Shown: one piece after another, positions 21,311-28,787 of the stretch
How positions within the stretch are numbered: the first letter of the stretch is position 1
How the letters are laid out: every line of letters starts with the position of its first letter
DNA from: Streptomyces sp. DH37
Lineage (GTDB): Bacteria > Actinomycetota > Actinomycetes > Streptomycetales > Streptomycetaceae
Assembly: GCF_029813835.1 (NCBI RefSeq)
Contig: NZ_JARVKV010000074.1
Span: forward strand, 1-32,575
Reading direction: 5' to 3'
Length of the DNA stretch: 32,575 nt
Program-made: the position numbers and the translations under genes
Notes under the pieces: model-generated
Told to the model about the DNA's origin: nothing
The model's database searches: none
Seen by the model: the letters and a program-made list of their open reading frames with translations, nothing else

Positions 21311-23157
21311 TGGTTCTCTCCTCGTGACGAGGGTCCGGCGCCTTCGGTGGCGTCCGGTGCGTCTGCTGTCTTCCCCGCGGTGGTCCGTTCGGCCGCGTCC
21401 CGGCCGGCGGCGGGCGGCGCGCCGGCCCGGAGCGCGAGCGCCAGGTCGCCCAGCTCCTCGGGGACGCGCGCCGACTCGCTGCGCCCGAGCCCGGCCATCT
21501 CCACGACGGTGGTGCCGTCCTCGCCGCGCTCGGCGCGGACCCACACCCGGCGGCGCTGGACGAACAGCGAGCCGGCCAGGCCCAGTACGGCGGCGATCGC
21601 CCCGGCCAGCGCCCAGCCCTCGCCCGGTTCCTGGGAGATCTGGAAGCTGGCCCACTCCTCGACGCGGTCGAACGTCAGCGTGCCCGCGCCGTCCGGCAGC
21701 TCCACCGACTCGCCGGGGCGCAGGTCGGCGCGGAACAGGTCGCCGTCCTCGGCCTTGAACTGCTCCATCTTGTCGGTGTCGAGCTGGTAGACGTTCTGCG
21801 GGATGCCGGAGTCCAGTCCCAGGTCGCCGTGGAAGGCGTTGAGGGAGAGCACCGGGTAGTCCAGCGCGGGGAACGTCGAGTGCGGCCCGCGGACGGCGTC
21901 GATCCCGTAGGTGGGGGTGAAGATGCCCTGGAAGCCGAGCTGGTCCCGCTCGCCGTCCCCGTCGCGGTAGTCGGTGACCTTGATCACGCCGGTGGACGTG
22001 ATGTTGCCGTCCTGCGGGAGGAACGGCACCGGGCCCCTGAACGCCACGTCTCCCTGGCCGTCGGTGACGGTGACGACGGGCGCGTAGCCGTGGCCGATCA
22101 GGTGGACCTTGGAGTCGCCGACCCTCAGCGGGTGGTTGACGTCGATGACGCCCTTCTTCTCCGGGCCGTCGGCGCCCTCCCAGTACGAGACGTCGGCGCG
22201 GAAGGTGCGCGGGGTGCCGCGCTGCGGGCCGGTGCGCTCGAAGGTGGCCCGGAAGTCCTCCAGCACGAAGCCGAAGGGGTCCAGCCCGTCGGGGTCGTGG
22301 AGGCTGCCGGAGGAGAAGTCGTCGTAGCTGACGAGGGTGTTGGAGAAGCCGTCGCCCTGCACGACCAGTTTGCCGCCCTCGGACTTCCACAGCTGCCCGG
22401 CGGCGAAGGCCAGCAGCATCACGATGAGCGAGATGTGGAAGACCAGGTTCCCGACCTCGCGCAGATAGCCCTTCTCGGCGGCGACCGAGCCGCCGGAGGC
22501 GGAGGCGTCCGGTCCGGCGGTGCGGAAGCGCCTGCCGCGCAGCAGCGACCGGGCCGCCGACAGCACCTCCTCCGGTTCGGCGTCGGTGCGCCAGGCGGTG
22601 TGGGCGGGCATCCGGGTCAGTCGGCGCGGGGCGCGCGGCGGACGGCTGCGCAGCTGTCCGGCGAACTGCCAGGTGCGCGGGACGATGCAGCCGATGAGCG
22701 AGACGAACAGCAGGATGTAGACGGCCGAGAACCACACCGAGCCGTAGACGTCGAAGAGCTGGAGCTTCTCGTAGACGGGCGCCAGGGTCTCGTGCCGCCG
22801 CTTGAAGTCCTCGACCCTGAAGGCGTCCACGCCGCTCTGCGGGATCAGCGAGCCGGGGATCGCGGTGAGCGAGAGCAGGAAGAGCAGGATCAGCGCGACC
22901 CGCATCGAGGTGAGCTGCCGCCAGAACCAGCGCGCCCAGCCGGCGGTCTCACGGGCGTACCACGCCGCCGCGCCCAGCCCGCCGGGACGGCGCTCACCGG
23001 CGAAGGAGCCGGGTACGGCCTGGCCCGGGGGGCGGCGCGCGTCGCGTTCGGCGTCGTCCAGCGGCGCGGTGGACAGTTGCGCGCCCGCGCGGGCGGCGTC
23101 CGCCTCGTCGGTGTCCGGCGTCCGGCCCGGAGCGGTCGTGGAGTCGATGTCGCTCAT
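21307..23157 (-). CDS. resB: Cytochrome c biogenesis protein ResB
   Basis: A 616-residue ResB/Ccs1-family membrane protein, the partner of CcsB in System II heme attachment. The N-terminal 75 residues are hydrophilic. Three helices follow at about 87-103 (ALILLFLLSLTAIPGSLIP), in the WFSAVYILLFVSLIGCIVPR block, and in the FHISLIVMLLAFAAGQLW block. A large extracytoplasmic beta-rich domain comes next, then a last helix (GWALAGAIAAVLGLAGSLFV) and a low-complexity cytosolic tail. ATG 23157 lies three bases after the ccdA stop. The order ccdA-resB-ccsB on one strand is the standard actinobacterial arrangement. Confidence 0.94.
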   Translation of the reverse strand: MSDIDSTTAPGRTPDTDEADAARAGAQLSTAPLDDAERDARRPPGQAVPGSFAGERRPGGLGAAAWYARETAGWARWFWRQLTSMRVALILLFLLSLTAIPGSLIPQSGVDAFRVEDFKRRHETLAPVYEKLQLFDVYGSVWFSAVYILLFVSLIGCIVPRTWQFAGQLRSRPPRAPRRLTRMPAHTAWRTDAEPEEVLSAARSLLRGRRFRTAGPDASASGGSVAAEKGYLREVGNLVFHISLIVMLLAFAAGQLWKSEGGKLVVQGDGFSNTLVSYDDFSSGSLHDPDGLDPFGFVLEDFRATFERTGPQRGTPRTFRADVSYWEGADGPEKKGVIDVNHPLRVGDSKVHLIGHGYAPVVTVTDGQGDVAFRGPVPFLPQDGNITSTGVIKVTDYRDGDGERDQLGFQGIFTPTYGIDAVRGPHSTFPALDYPVLSLNAFHGDLGLDSGIPQNVYQLDTDKMEQFKAEDGDLFRADLRPGESVELPDGAGTLTFDRVEEWASFQISQEPGEGWALAGAIAAVLGLAGSLFVQRRRVWVRAERGEDGTTVVEMAGLGRSESARVPEELGDLALALRAGAPPAAGRDAAERTTAGKTADAPDATEGAGPSSRGENQ

Positions 23158-23160
23158 TGC

Positions 23161-23949
23161 TCAGATCCCAACGGTGAAGTCGGCCGACCACACCTGCAGC
23201 TCGTAGACGATCCGGTCCCAGACCCCCGTGACCAGGAGCAGCCCGACGGCGACGAGCATCACGCCGCCCGTCCTCATCACCCACGCGTAGTGGCGCTTGA
23301 CCCGGCCGAAGGCGCCCAGCGCCCGCCGGAAGGCGACGGCGGCCAGGACGAACGGCAGGCCGAGCCCCAGGCAGTACGCCACGGTCAGCAGCGCGCCGCG
23401 CGCGGCGCTGGCCTCGCTGAATGCCAGGGTCTGCACGGCGGCCAGGGTCGGCCCGATGCACGGCGTCCAGCCCAGCCCGAACAGCACCCCCAGCATCGGC
23501 GCGCCCGCCAGTCCGACCGCCGGCCTGGTGTGGAGGCGGAACTCGCGCTGGACCAGGCGCGGCACGACGCCCATGAAGGCCAGTCCCAGCACGATGGTCA
23601 GCGCGCCCAGCACCCGGGAGATCGCCTTCTGGTGCTCCTGGAGGAGGGAGCCGAAGCCGCCGAACAGCGCGCCGCCGGAGACGAACACGGCGGTGAAGCC
23701 GAGCACGAACAGGGCGGCGCCCGCGAACATCCGCCCGCGCCTCGCCTCGGCCAGGTCGGCGCCGCCGACGCCGGTGACGTAGCTGAGGTAGCCGGGCACC
23801 AGCGGCAGCACGCAGGGCGAGAAGAACGACACCAGGCCGCCCAGGACCGCGATCGGCAGGGCCAGCAGCAGCGCACCGCCGAGCACGGTCTCGTTCACGT
23901 CGGTGACGGCGGCCAGCACCGACGCGCCGGGGTGGGTGTCAGGAGGCAT
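23161..23949 (-). CDS. ccdA: Thiol:disulfide transmembrane transporter CcdA
   Basis: A 262-residue CcdA/DsbD-beta-type protein with six or seven helices. It carries reducing equivalents from cytosolic thioredoxin to extracytoplasmic TlpA/ResA, keeping the CXXCH cysteines of apocytochrome c reduced. The two redox cysteines are Cys46 in SFFSPCVLPLVPGYLSY and Cys164 in GWTPCIGPTL. ATG 23949 is six bases after the tlpA stop; AGGAGG is not seen but translation is probably coupled. All neighbours belong to the same maturation system, which supports CcdA over a metal-efflux or mercury-related relative. Confidence 0.95.
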   Translation of the reverse strand: MPPDTHPGASVLAAVTDVNETVLGGALLLALPIAVLGGLVSFFSPCVLPLVPGYLSYVTGVGGADLAEARRGRMFAGAALFVLGFTAVFVSGGALFGGFGSLLQEHQKAISRVLGALTIVLGLAFMGVVPRLVQREFRLHTRPAVGLAGAPMLGVLFGLGWTPCIGPTLAAVQTLAFSEASAARGALLTVAYCLGLGLPFVLAAVAFRRALGAFGRVKRHYAWVMRTGGVMLVAVGLLLVTGVWDRIVYELQVWSADFTVGI

Positions 23950-23955
23950 CTCGGG

Positions 23956-24579
23956 TCACTTCTCCGTGAGGAACGGATCGACGATGGACCGCAGGTCCTC
24001 CTCGCTGAGCGGCTTCAGCGCGCGTACCGCGATCCTCCCCTCCCGGTCGATGACCAGGGTGGAGGGGATCGCCTTCGGCGAGAGGCTGTACTTGGGGAAC
24101 TTCAGGATCAGCCTGCCCTCGGGGTCGTACAGGCTCGGGTACTCGATGCCGTAGGTGCGGTCGAAGGCCTTGGCGTTGGCCCGGTCCAGGTCGCGGGTGT
24201 TGATCCCGACGAACCGCACGCCCTCGTCCTCGGTCTCCTTCGCGACCTTGGCGAGGTTGGGCGCCTCGGCGCGGCAGGGCGCGCACCACGAGCCCCACAC
24301 GTTGAGGACGACGACCTTGCCCCGGTAGTCGGACAGGGACAGCCGCTCGCCGCCCACGGTCTCGCCGGAGATGTCGGGCAGCGGCTCGCGGTCCTTCTCC
24401 GCCACCTTGGTGATCTGGCCTGTTCCCTGGACGAACCCGGTGTCGCCCGAGGAGGTGCCGGTGGCGTCGCCGCCGCACGCGGACAGCGCGAGCGCACCGG
24501 CCACGGCCCCCGCGACGACCGCGGGAAGGCGGCGGCGGAGGTCCGGGAAGCGGCGTCGGGGGGCGCGGCTCTGACTCAT
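23956..24579 (-). CDS. TlpA/ResA-type thiol-disulfide lipoprotein
   Basis: A 207-residue lipoprotein. The Arg-rich n-region (RAPRRRFPDLRRR) and hydrophobic stretch end at Cys35 in the lipobox LSAC. The thioredoxin-like domain has the active site WCAPC (Cys99, Cys102) and cis-Pro block IPSTLVID. It should reduce apocytochrome c cysteines outside the membrane using electrons from CcdA, the next gene. ATG 24579 has no good Shine-Dalgarno; the sequence before it is GAAACTTTTCAC. It is 76 bases downstream of the histidine phosphatase gene and six bases upstream of ccdA. Confidence 0.94.
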   Translation of the reverse strand: MSQSRAPRRRFPDLRRRLPAVVAGAVAGALALSACGGDATGTSSGDTGFVQGTGQITKVAEKDREPLPDISGETVGGERLSLSDYRGKVVVLNVWGSWCAPCRAEAPNLAKVAKETEDEGVRFVGINTRDLDRANAKAFDRTYGIEYPSLYDPEGRLILKFPKYSLSPKAIPSTLVIDREGRIAVRALKPLSEEDLRSIVDPFLTEK

Positions 24580-24655
24580 GTGAAAAGTTTCGCATGCGCC
24601 CCCGGGCGATCTACCGCGCCCCCCTTGTCTGTTCCGCCACTTCCGTCCGGCCCGG

Positions 24656-25462
24656 TCAGGCGCCGAATCCGGGGCCGTTCCCCCTGGACCCCTTCGCCGG
24701 CCTCGCGCCCGCGCGCAGGTGCGGCGGCACGAGGTCGCGGGCCGGCTCGCTGTAGCCGACCGAGACGATCCGGTCGCCGACGAAGGTGAAGGTGGTCAGC
24801 GACGCCAGGGTGCACTGCCGCCTGCGCGGGTCGTGCCACAGCCGGCGGCGCTCGACGAAGCTGCGCACCGTCCAGATCGGGAGCTGGTGGCTGACGCACA
24901 GCGCCTCGTGGCCGCGGGCGGCGTCCCGGGCGGCCTCCAGGGCCGCCATCATCCGCACCACCTGGTCGATGTACGGCTCGCCCCACGACGGGCGGAAGGG
25001 GTTGCGCAGGTGCGGCCAGTTCGCGGGCCGCTTGAGCGCTCCGTCGCCGACGCCGAAGGTCCGGCCCTGGAAGATGTTCTCCGCCTCGATCAGCCGCTCG
25101 TCGGCGGCCACGTCCAGGCCGTGGGCCTTGGCGATCGGCGAGGCGGTCTCCTGGGCCCGCTCCAGCGGGGAGGCGACGACATGGGTGATGTCGCGCCCGG
25201 CCAGGTGCTCGGCGACCCGCTCGGCCATGCGGCGGCCCAGGTCGGAGAGGTGGTAGCCGGGCAGGCGCCCGTAGAGGATCCCCTCGGGGTTCTCCACCTC
25301 GCCGTGCCGCATCAGGTGGACGACGGTGCGCCGGCCGCCGCCGTGCCGCTCCCGCTCCCCCGCCGTCTCGCCGGTGACCGTCACGTCCGCCGGGTCCGTC
25401 ATGCCCGCGGGGTCCGCCGACTCCGCCGGGTCCGGGGCGCCCGCGTTCGGCGCGTCCGTCAT
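24656..25462 (-). CDS. Histidine phosphatase (phosphoglycerate mutase-like)
   Basis: A 268-residue member of the histidine phosphatase superfamily. The RHG motif is Arg52-His53-Gly54 (LMRHGEVENPEG), with Arg102 in SPLERAQETASPI and the second catalytic His192 in CVSHQLPIW. Residues 1-44 are an Ala/Asp/Pro-rich, probably disordered tail. Substrate is unknown; the sequence alone does not separate mutase from phosphatase. ATG 25462 overlaps the hemL stop (ATGA) and has GGAGG just upstream, so it is coupled to hemL. A homologue at this place, between hemL and tlpA, is usual in Streptomyces as I remember it. This suggests a link to heme or cytochrome maturation that is still unexplained. Confidence 0.9.
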   Translation of the reverse strand: MTDAPNAGAPDPAESADPAGMTDPADVTVTGETAGERERHGGGRRTVVHLMRHGEVENPEGILYGRLPGYHLSDLGRRMAERVAEHLAGRDITHVVASPLERAQETASPIAKAHGLDVAADERLIEAENIFQGRTFGVGDGALKRPANWPHLRNPFRPSWGEPYIDQVVRMMAALEAARDAARGHEALCVSHQLPIWTVRSFVERRRLWHDPRRRQCTLASLTTFTFVGDRIVSVGYSEPARDLVPPHLRAGARPAKGSRGNGPGFGA

Positions 25463-26793
25463 GCCCCCTCCTTCTCGGTGTCGGCGGCCCGCGCGGCGGC
25501 GCGCGCGGCGGACGGCAGGGCGGCGGCGATCCGCTCGACGGCCCGGTCGTCGTGGGCGGTGGAGACGAACCAGGACTCGAAGGCCGAGGGCGGCAGGTAG
25601 ACGCCCCGGGAGAGCATCTCGTGGAAGAAGGCGGTGAAGCGGAACGACTGCTGCCGCCTGGCGGTGTCGTAGTCCCGCACGTCCTCGTCGGTGAAGAAGA
25701 CCGAGAACATGTTGCCCGCGTTCTGCAGCCGGTGCGCCACGCCCTCCTCGGCCAGCGCCTCGGTGACCAGCGAGCGGATCTCGGCGGAGACGGCGTCCAG
25801 CCGCTCGTACGCCGCGTCGTCCAGCAGGCGGAGCTGGGCGAGGCCGGCGGCGGTGGCGACCGGGTTCCCGGAGAGGGTGCCCGCCTGGTAGACGGGGCCG
25901 GCGGGGGCGAGGTGGGCCATCACGTCGGCGCGGCCGCCGAAGGCCGCGGCGGGGAAGCCGCCGCCCATCACCTTGCCGAAGGTCATCAGGTCCGGGACGA
26001 CGCCGTCCAGGCCGTACCAGCCCGCCTTCGAGACGCGGAAGCCGGTCATCACCTCGTCGGAGACGTACAGCGCCCCGTTGGCGGCGCACAGCTCCTTCAG
26101 GCCGGCGTTGAAGCCCTCGCGCGGCGGCACGACGCCCATGTTGCCCGGCGACGCCTCGGTGATCACGCAGGCGATCTCGCCGGGGTGCGCGGCGAAGGCG
26201 GCGGCCACCGCGTCCAGGTCGTTGTACGGCAGCACCAGGGTGTCCCCGGCCTGCGCGCCCGTCACGCCGGGGGTGTCGGGCAGCCCGAAGGTGGCCACGC
26301 CGGAGCCGGCGGCGGCCAGCAGGGCGTCGACGTGCCCGTGGTAGCAGCCGGCGAACTTGACCACCTTGGCCCGTCCGGTGAACCCGCGCGCCAGGCGGAT
26401 CGCGGACATGGTGGCCTCGGTGCCGGAGGAGACCAGCCGCACCTGGTCGACGGGGGCGACACGGGCGACGATCTCCTCGGCCAGCTCGACCTCGCCCTCG
26501 CCGGGCGTGCCGAAGGACGTCCCGCGCGCGACCGCCCGCCGGACCGCCTCGACCACGGCGGGGTGGGAGTGCCCGAGGACCATCGGCCCCCAGGAGCACA
26601 CGAGGTCCACGTACTCCCGGCCGTCGGCGTCGGTGAGGTACGGACCCGTACCGGACACCATGAAGCGGGGCGTACCGCCCACGGCGCGGAAGGCGCGCAC
26701 CGGAGAATTCACGCCTCCGGGCGTCACGACGGCGGCGCGGTCGTACAGCGACTGCGATACTGGGGCATCGTACGGATAGCTCACGCAAGCCAT
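25459..26793 (-). CDS. hemL: Glutamate-1-semialdehyde 2,1-aminomutase HemL
   Basis: A 444-residue PLP enzyme that makes 5-aminolevulinate for heme and other tetrapyrroles by the C5 pathway. The PLP lysine is Lys274 in TFGKVMGGGFP and the pyridine-binding Asp is Asp246 in VSDEV. Other family blocks are TPGGVNSPVRAF, SSGTEATMSAIRLARG and GTLSGNPVA. ATG 26793 is used; GTG 26784, giving VSYPYDAPVSQ, is an alternative that fits common Streptomyces N-termini. The stop overlaps the phosphatase start. It is the first gene of a run reaching ccsB. The divergent spacer upstream contains palindromes that could regulate it. Confidence 0.96.
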   Translation of the reverse strand: MACVSYPYDAPVSQSLYDRAAVVTPGGVNSPVRAFRAVGGTPRFMVSGTGPYLTDADGREYVDLVCSWGPMVLGHSHPAVVEAVRRAVARGTSFGTPGEGEVELAEEIVARVAPVDQVRLVSSGTEATMSAIRLARGFTGRAKVVKFAGCYHGHVDALLAAAGSGVATFGLPDTPGVTGAQAGDTLVLPYNDLDAVAAAFAAHPGEIACVITEASPGNMGVVPPREGFNAGLKELCAANGALYVSDEVMTGFRVSKAGWYGLDGVVPDLMTFGKVMGGGFPAAAFGGRADVMAHLAPAGPVYQAGTLSGNPVATAAGLAQLRLLDDAAYERLDAVSAEIRSLVTEALAEEGVAHRLQNAGNMFSVFFTDEDVRDYDTARRQQSFRFTAFFHEMLSRGVYLPPSAFESWFVSTAHDDRAVERIAAALPSAARAAARAADTEKEGA

Positions 26794-26794
26794 G

Positions 26795-26873
26795 GTCTCA
26801 GAGCCTCGCGCACATGTGCGGCCGGGCGTTTCACAGCCCGCCAGAAGGGGAGGTCTCTGGAAGTCTCTGAGAC
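26795..26873. promoter_or_regulatory. Repeated GTCTC elements and a palindrome in the hemL divergent region
   Basis: GTCTCAGAG (26795-26803) is the exact reverse complement of CTCTGAGAC (26865-26873). GTCTCTG recurs at 26853 and 26863, 10 bases apart, and the second copy lies in the palindrome GTCTCTGAGAC (26863-26873). CGCACATGTGCG (26809-26820) is a perfect 12-bp palindrome. This is operator-like architecture, but no regulator is identified. Confidence 0.45.
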
Positions 26874-26874
26874 G

Positions 26875-27510
26875 ATGATCTGGTTGCGCGGCGGGGGCCG
26901 CGAATGGTCGGGTGGTGACATGCAGCGCGGTGGCGGACTGGGCGAGGGCACGGGGGACCTGGGGCCGGGGCCCAGACGCGCGCGGGGCCGTCACCGGCGG
27001 GACCGCGACGCGAGGACGACGGGGGAGACCGCCGAGGCGGAGACCGCGGAGACGAGGAGCAGCAAGGGTGGCCGGGTGGGGGTGACCTACAAGTACTTCG
27101 GCGCGCCGGACGGCGCCACAGCCGCCCGCGTGCCCATATCGATGCGTCCGGAGGAGCTCGGCGGTGACGAGCTGGGTCACGGCATGTTCACCAGGATCAA
27201 GCCGGAGACGATGGCCGCCATGGTCCTCACCGGCATCGAGGGCGTGCCGCTGAACAAGGTGCCGCCGCTGGAACTGGTCGTGCTCCACTCCGACTACGCG
27301 GTGGTCAGGCTCCCCATGACGGTCGTCGACCCGCTGCGCGGCATCGGCGAGGAGTCGGTGGGCGCCGCCGCCTTCATCTGGTCCACGGTCCCCGACCGCG
27401 GCGGCCCGCGCGACGCCTTCGACGTCTACCGGCTCCTGCACGAGTGGCAGGACTTCTCCCACCGCCTCCACGAGGCCGGCCACCAGCCGTACTGCCTGGT
27501 CTGGCCCTAG
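26875..27510 (+). CDS. Conserved hypothetical protein next to hemL
   Basis: A protein of 211 residues from ATG 26875. The N-terminal 67 residues are Gly/Arg-rich low complexity. The conserved-looking part begins VGVTYKYFGAPDGATAARVP and ends HEWQDFSHRLHEAGHQPYCLVWP. It has no membrane segment, signal peptide or motif I can assign. Start alternatives are ATG 26920 and GTG 27076 (144 residues), the latter preceded by AAGG at eight bases. The upstream 67 codons have about 88 percent G/C at third positions by hand count, which argues that they are translated. From memory, a similar protein sits beside hemL in other Streptomyces. The gene diverges from hemL and is followed after 22 bases by the YnfA-type gene. 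Confidence 0.72.
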   Translation: MIWLRGGGREWSGGDMQRGGGLGEGTGDLGPGPRRARGRHRRDRDARTTGETAEAETAETRSSKGGRVGVTYKYFGAPDGATAARVPISMRPEELGGDELGHGMFTRIKPETMAAMVLTGIEGVPLNKVPPLELVVLHSDYAVVRLPMTVVDPLRGIGEESVGAAAFIWSTVPDRGGPRDAFDVYRLLHEWQDFSHRLHEAGHQPYCLVWP

Positions 27511-27520
27511 ACGCCGCGCC

Positions 27521-27526
27521 TACGCT
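27521..27526 (+). promoter_or_regulatory. Candidate -10 for leaderless YnfA-type gene
   Basis: TACGCT is six bases before ATG 27533, which has no Shine-Dalgarno. It lies in the 22-base gap after the hypothetical gene. Confidence 0.4.
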
Positions 27527-27532
27527 TCCCGC

Positions 27533-27868
27533 ATGTCCGTCGCGCGCTCCGTCCTGCTGTTCTCCCTCGCCGCCCTCCTGGAGATCGGCGGCGCCTGGCT
27601 GGTGTGGCAGGGGGTGCGCGAGCACCGGGGCTGGACGTGGATCGGCGCCGGGGTGGTCGCGCTCGGCGCCTACGGCTTCGTGGCCACCTTCCAGCCGGAC
27701 GCGAACTTCGGCCGCGTGCTGGCGGCGTACGGCGGGGTCTTCGTCGCCGGCTCACTGGCCTGGGGCATGGTCGCGGACGGTTTCCGGCCGGACCGCTGGG
27801 ACGTCGCCGGGGCGCTGGTCTGCCTCGCCGGGGTCGCGCTGATCATGTACGCGCCGCGGGGAGGGTGA
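27533..27868 (+). CDS. YnfA/UPF0060-family membrane protein
   Basis: A 111-residue protein with four membrane helices. The family signature is clear: LLEIGGAWLVWQ in helix 1, GAYGFVATFQP after helix 2, FGRVLAAYGGVFVAGSLAWG in helix 3 and a short basic end. YnfA proteins resemble small multidrug resistance transporters; their physiological role is poorly known. ATG 27533 lacks a Shine-Dalgarno and has a TACGCT hexamer six bases away. It is followed by a hairpin, so it is probably a single-gene unit or the end of a short operon with the upstream gene. Confidence 0.93.
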   Translation: MSVARSVLLFSLAALLEIGGAWLVWQGVREHRGWTWIGAGVVALGAYGFVATFQPDANFGRVLAAYGGVFVAGSLAWGMVADGFRPDRWDVAGALVCLAGVALIMYAPRGG

Positions 27869-27873
27869 ACCGG

Positions 27874-27891
27874 CCGGGACGGGTGTCCCGG
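27874..27891 (+). terminator. Terminator after the YnfA-type gene
   Basis: CCGGGAC, loop GGGT, GTCCCGG: a perfect 7-bp stem beginning six bases after the stop codon. Confidence 0.55.
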
Positions 27892-27965
27892 TCCTGCCCG
27901 ATCCGCGCGGCCTATCCTGCGAGGCGGCCCAGGAACGTCCACCGCCTCCCGAGGAGCGCCCGCCC

Positions 27966-28742
27966 ATGACCCCTCCCGCAGAGCAGCCCACCGCCGTCGT
28001 CACCGGCGCGAGCAGCGGCATCGGCGCCGCCACCGCGCGCCGGCTGGCCGCCGCCGGCTACCGCACCGTGCTCACCGCCCGCCGCGCCGACCGCGTGGAG
28101 GCGCTCGCCGACGAGCTGACCGGGGCCGGCCACCAGGCCCTCCCCCACGCCCTGGACGTCACCGACCGCGCCGCCGTGGACGCCTTCGCCTCCCGGCTCG
28201 GCCCCCTCGCGCCCGGCAGCGTGCTGGTCAACAACGCCGGCGGCGCCCTGGGCCTCGATCCCGTCGCCACCGCCGACCCCGCCGACTGGCAGGCGATGTA
28301 CGAGATCAACGTGCTGGGCGTGCTGCACATGACGCAGGCCCTGCTGCCGGCCCTGACCGCCTCCGGCGACGGCACCGTGCTCGTGCTGTCCTCCACCGCG
28401 GGCCACGGCACCTACGAGGGCGGCGGAGGCTACGTCGCCGCCAAGCACGGCGCCCACGTCCTGGCCGAGACGCTCCGCCTGGAGCTGTGCGGGCAGCCCG
28501 TGCGCGTCATCGAGATCGCGCCCGGCATGGTGCGCACCGAGGAGTTCTCCCTCACCCGCTTCCGCGGCGACGCCGAGAAGGCGGCGAAGGTCTACGAGGG
28601 CGTCGCCGAGCCGCTGACCGCCGAGGACGTGGCCGACACCGTCGTCTGGGCCGTCACCCGTCCCCCGCACGTCAACGTCGACCTGCTGGTCCTCCGCCCC
28701 CACGCCCAGGCGTCCAACACCAAGGTGCACCGCGAGCGCTGA
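27966..28742 (+). CDS. SDR-family NAD(P)-dependent oxidoreductase
   Basis: A 258-residue classical short-chain dehydrogenase/reductase. The cofactor motif TGASSGIG is at 13-20, and the following ARR suggests NADPH preference. NNAGG is at 89-93, and the catalytic Ser is in LSSTAG with Tyr and Lys in YVAAK (Y-x3-K). A C-terminal block (VNVDLLVLRPHAQASNTKVHR) matches the YdfG-like serine/3-hydroxy-acid dehydrogenase subgroup as I recall it. Substrate is not known. ATG 27966 follows GAGGAG about ten bases away. TATCCT at 27913-27918 could be its -10. It converges with argS, leaving 45 bases. Confidence 0.92.
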   Translation: MTPPAEQPTAVVTGASSGIGAATARRLAAAGYRTVLTARRADRVEALADELTGAGHQALPHALDVTDRAAVDAFASRLGPLAPGSVLVNNAGGALGLDPVATADPADWQAMYEINVLGVLHMTQALLPALTASGDGTVLVLSSTAGHGTYEGGGGYVAAKHGAHVLAETLRLELCGQPVRVIEIAPGMVRTEEFSLTRFRGDAEKAAKVYEGVAEPLTAEDVADTVVWAVTRPPHVNVDLLVLRPHAQASNTKVHRER

Positions 28743-28787
28743 ACGCCCGGGCCCCGGGGTGCGCGCGAAGGGGCGCGGGGGGCGCGG

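Noticed and set aside
21829..24789. A 986-codon open frame on the plus strand
   Set aside because: It is antisense to resB, ccdA and tlpA. Long antisense frames are expected at this G+C content and the product has no recognisable motif.
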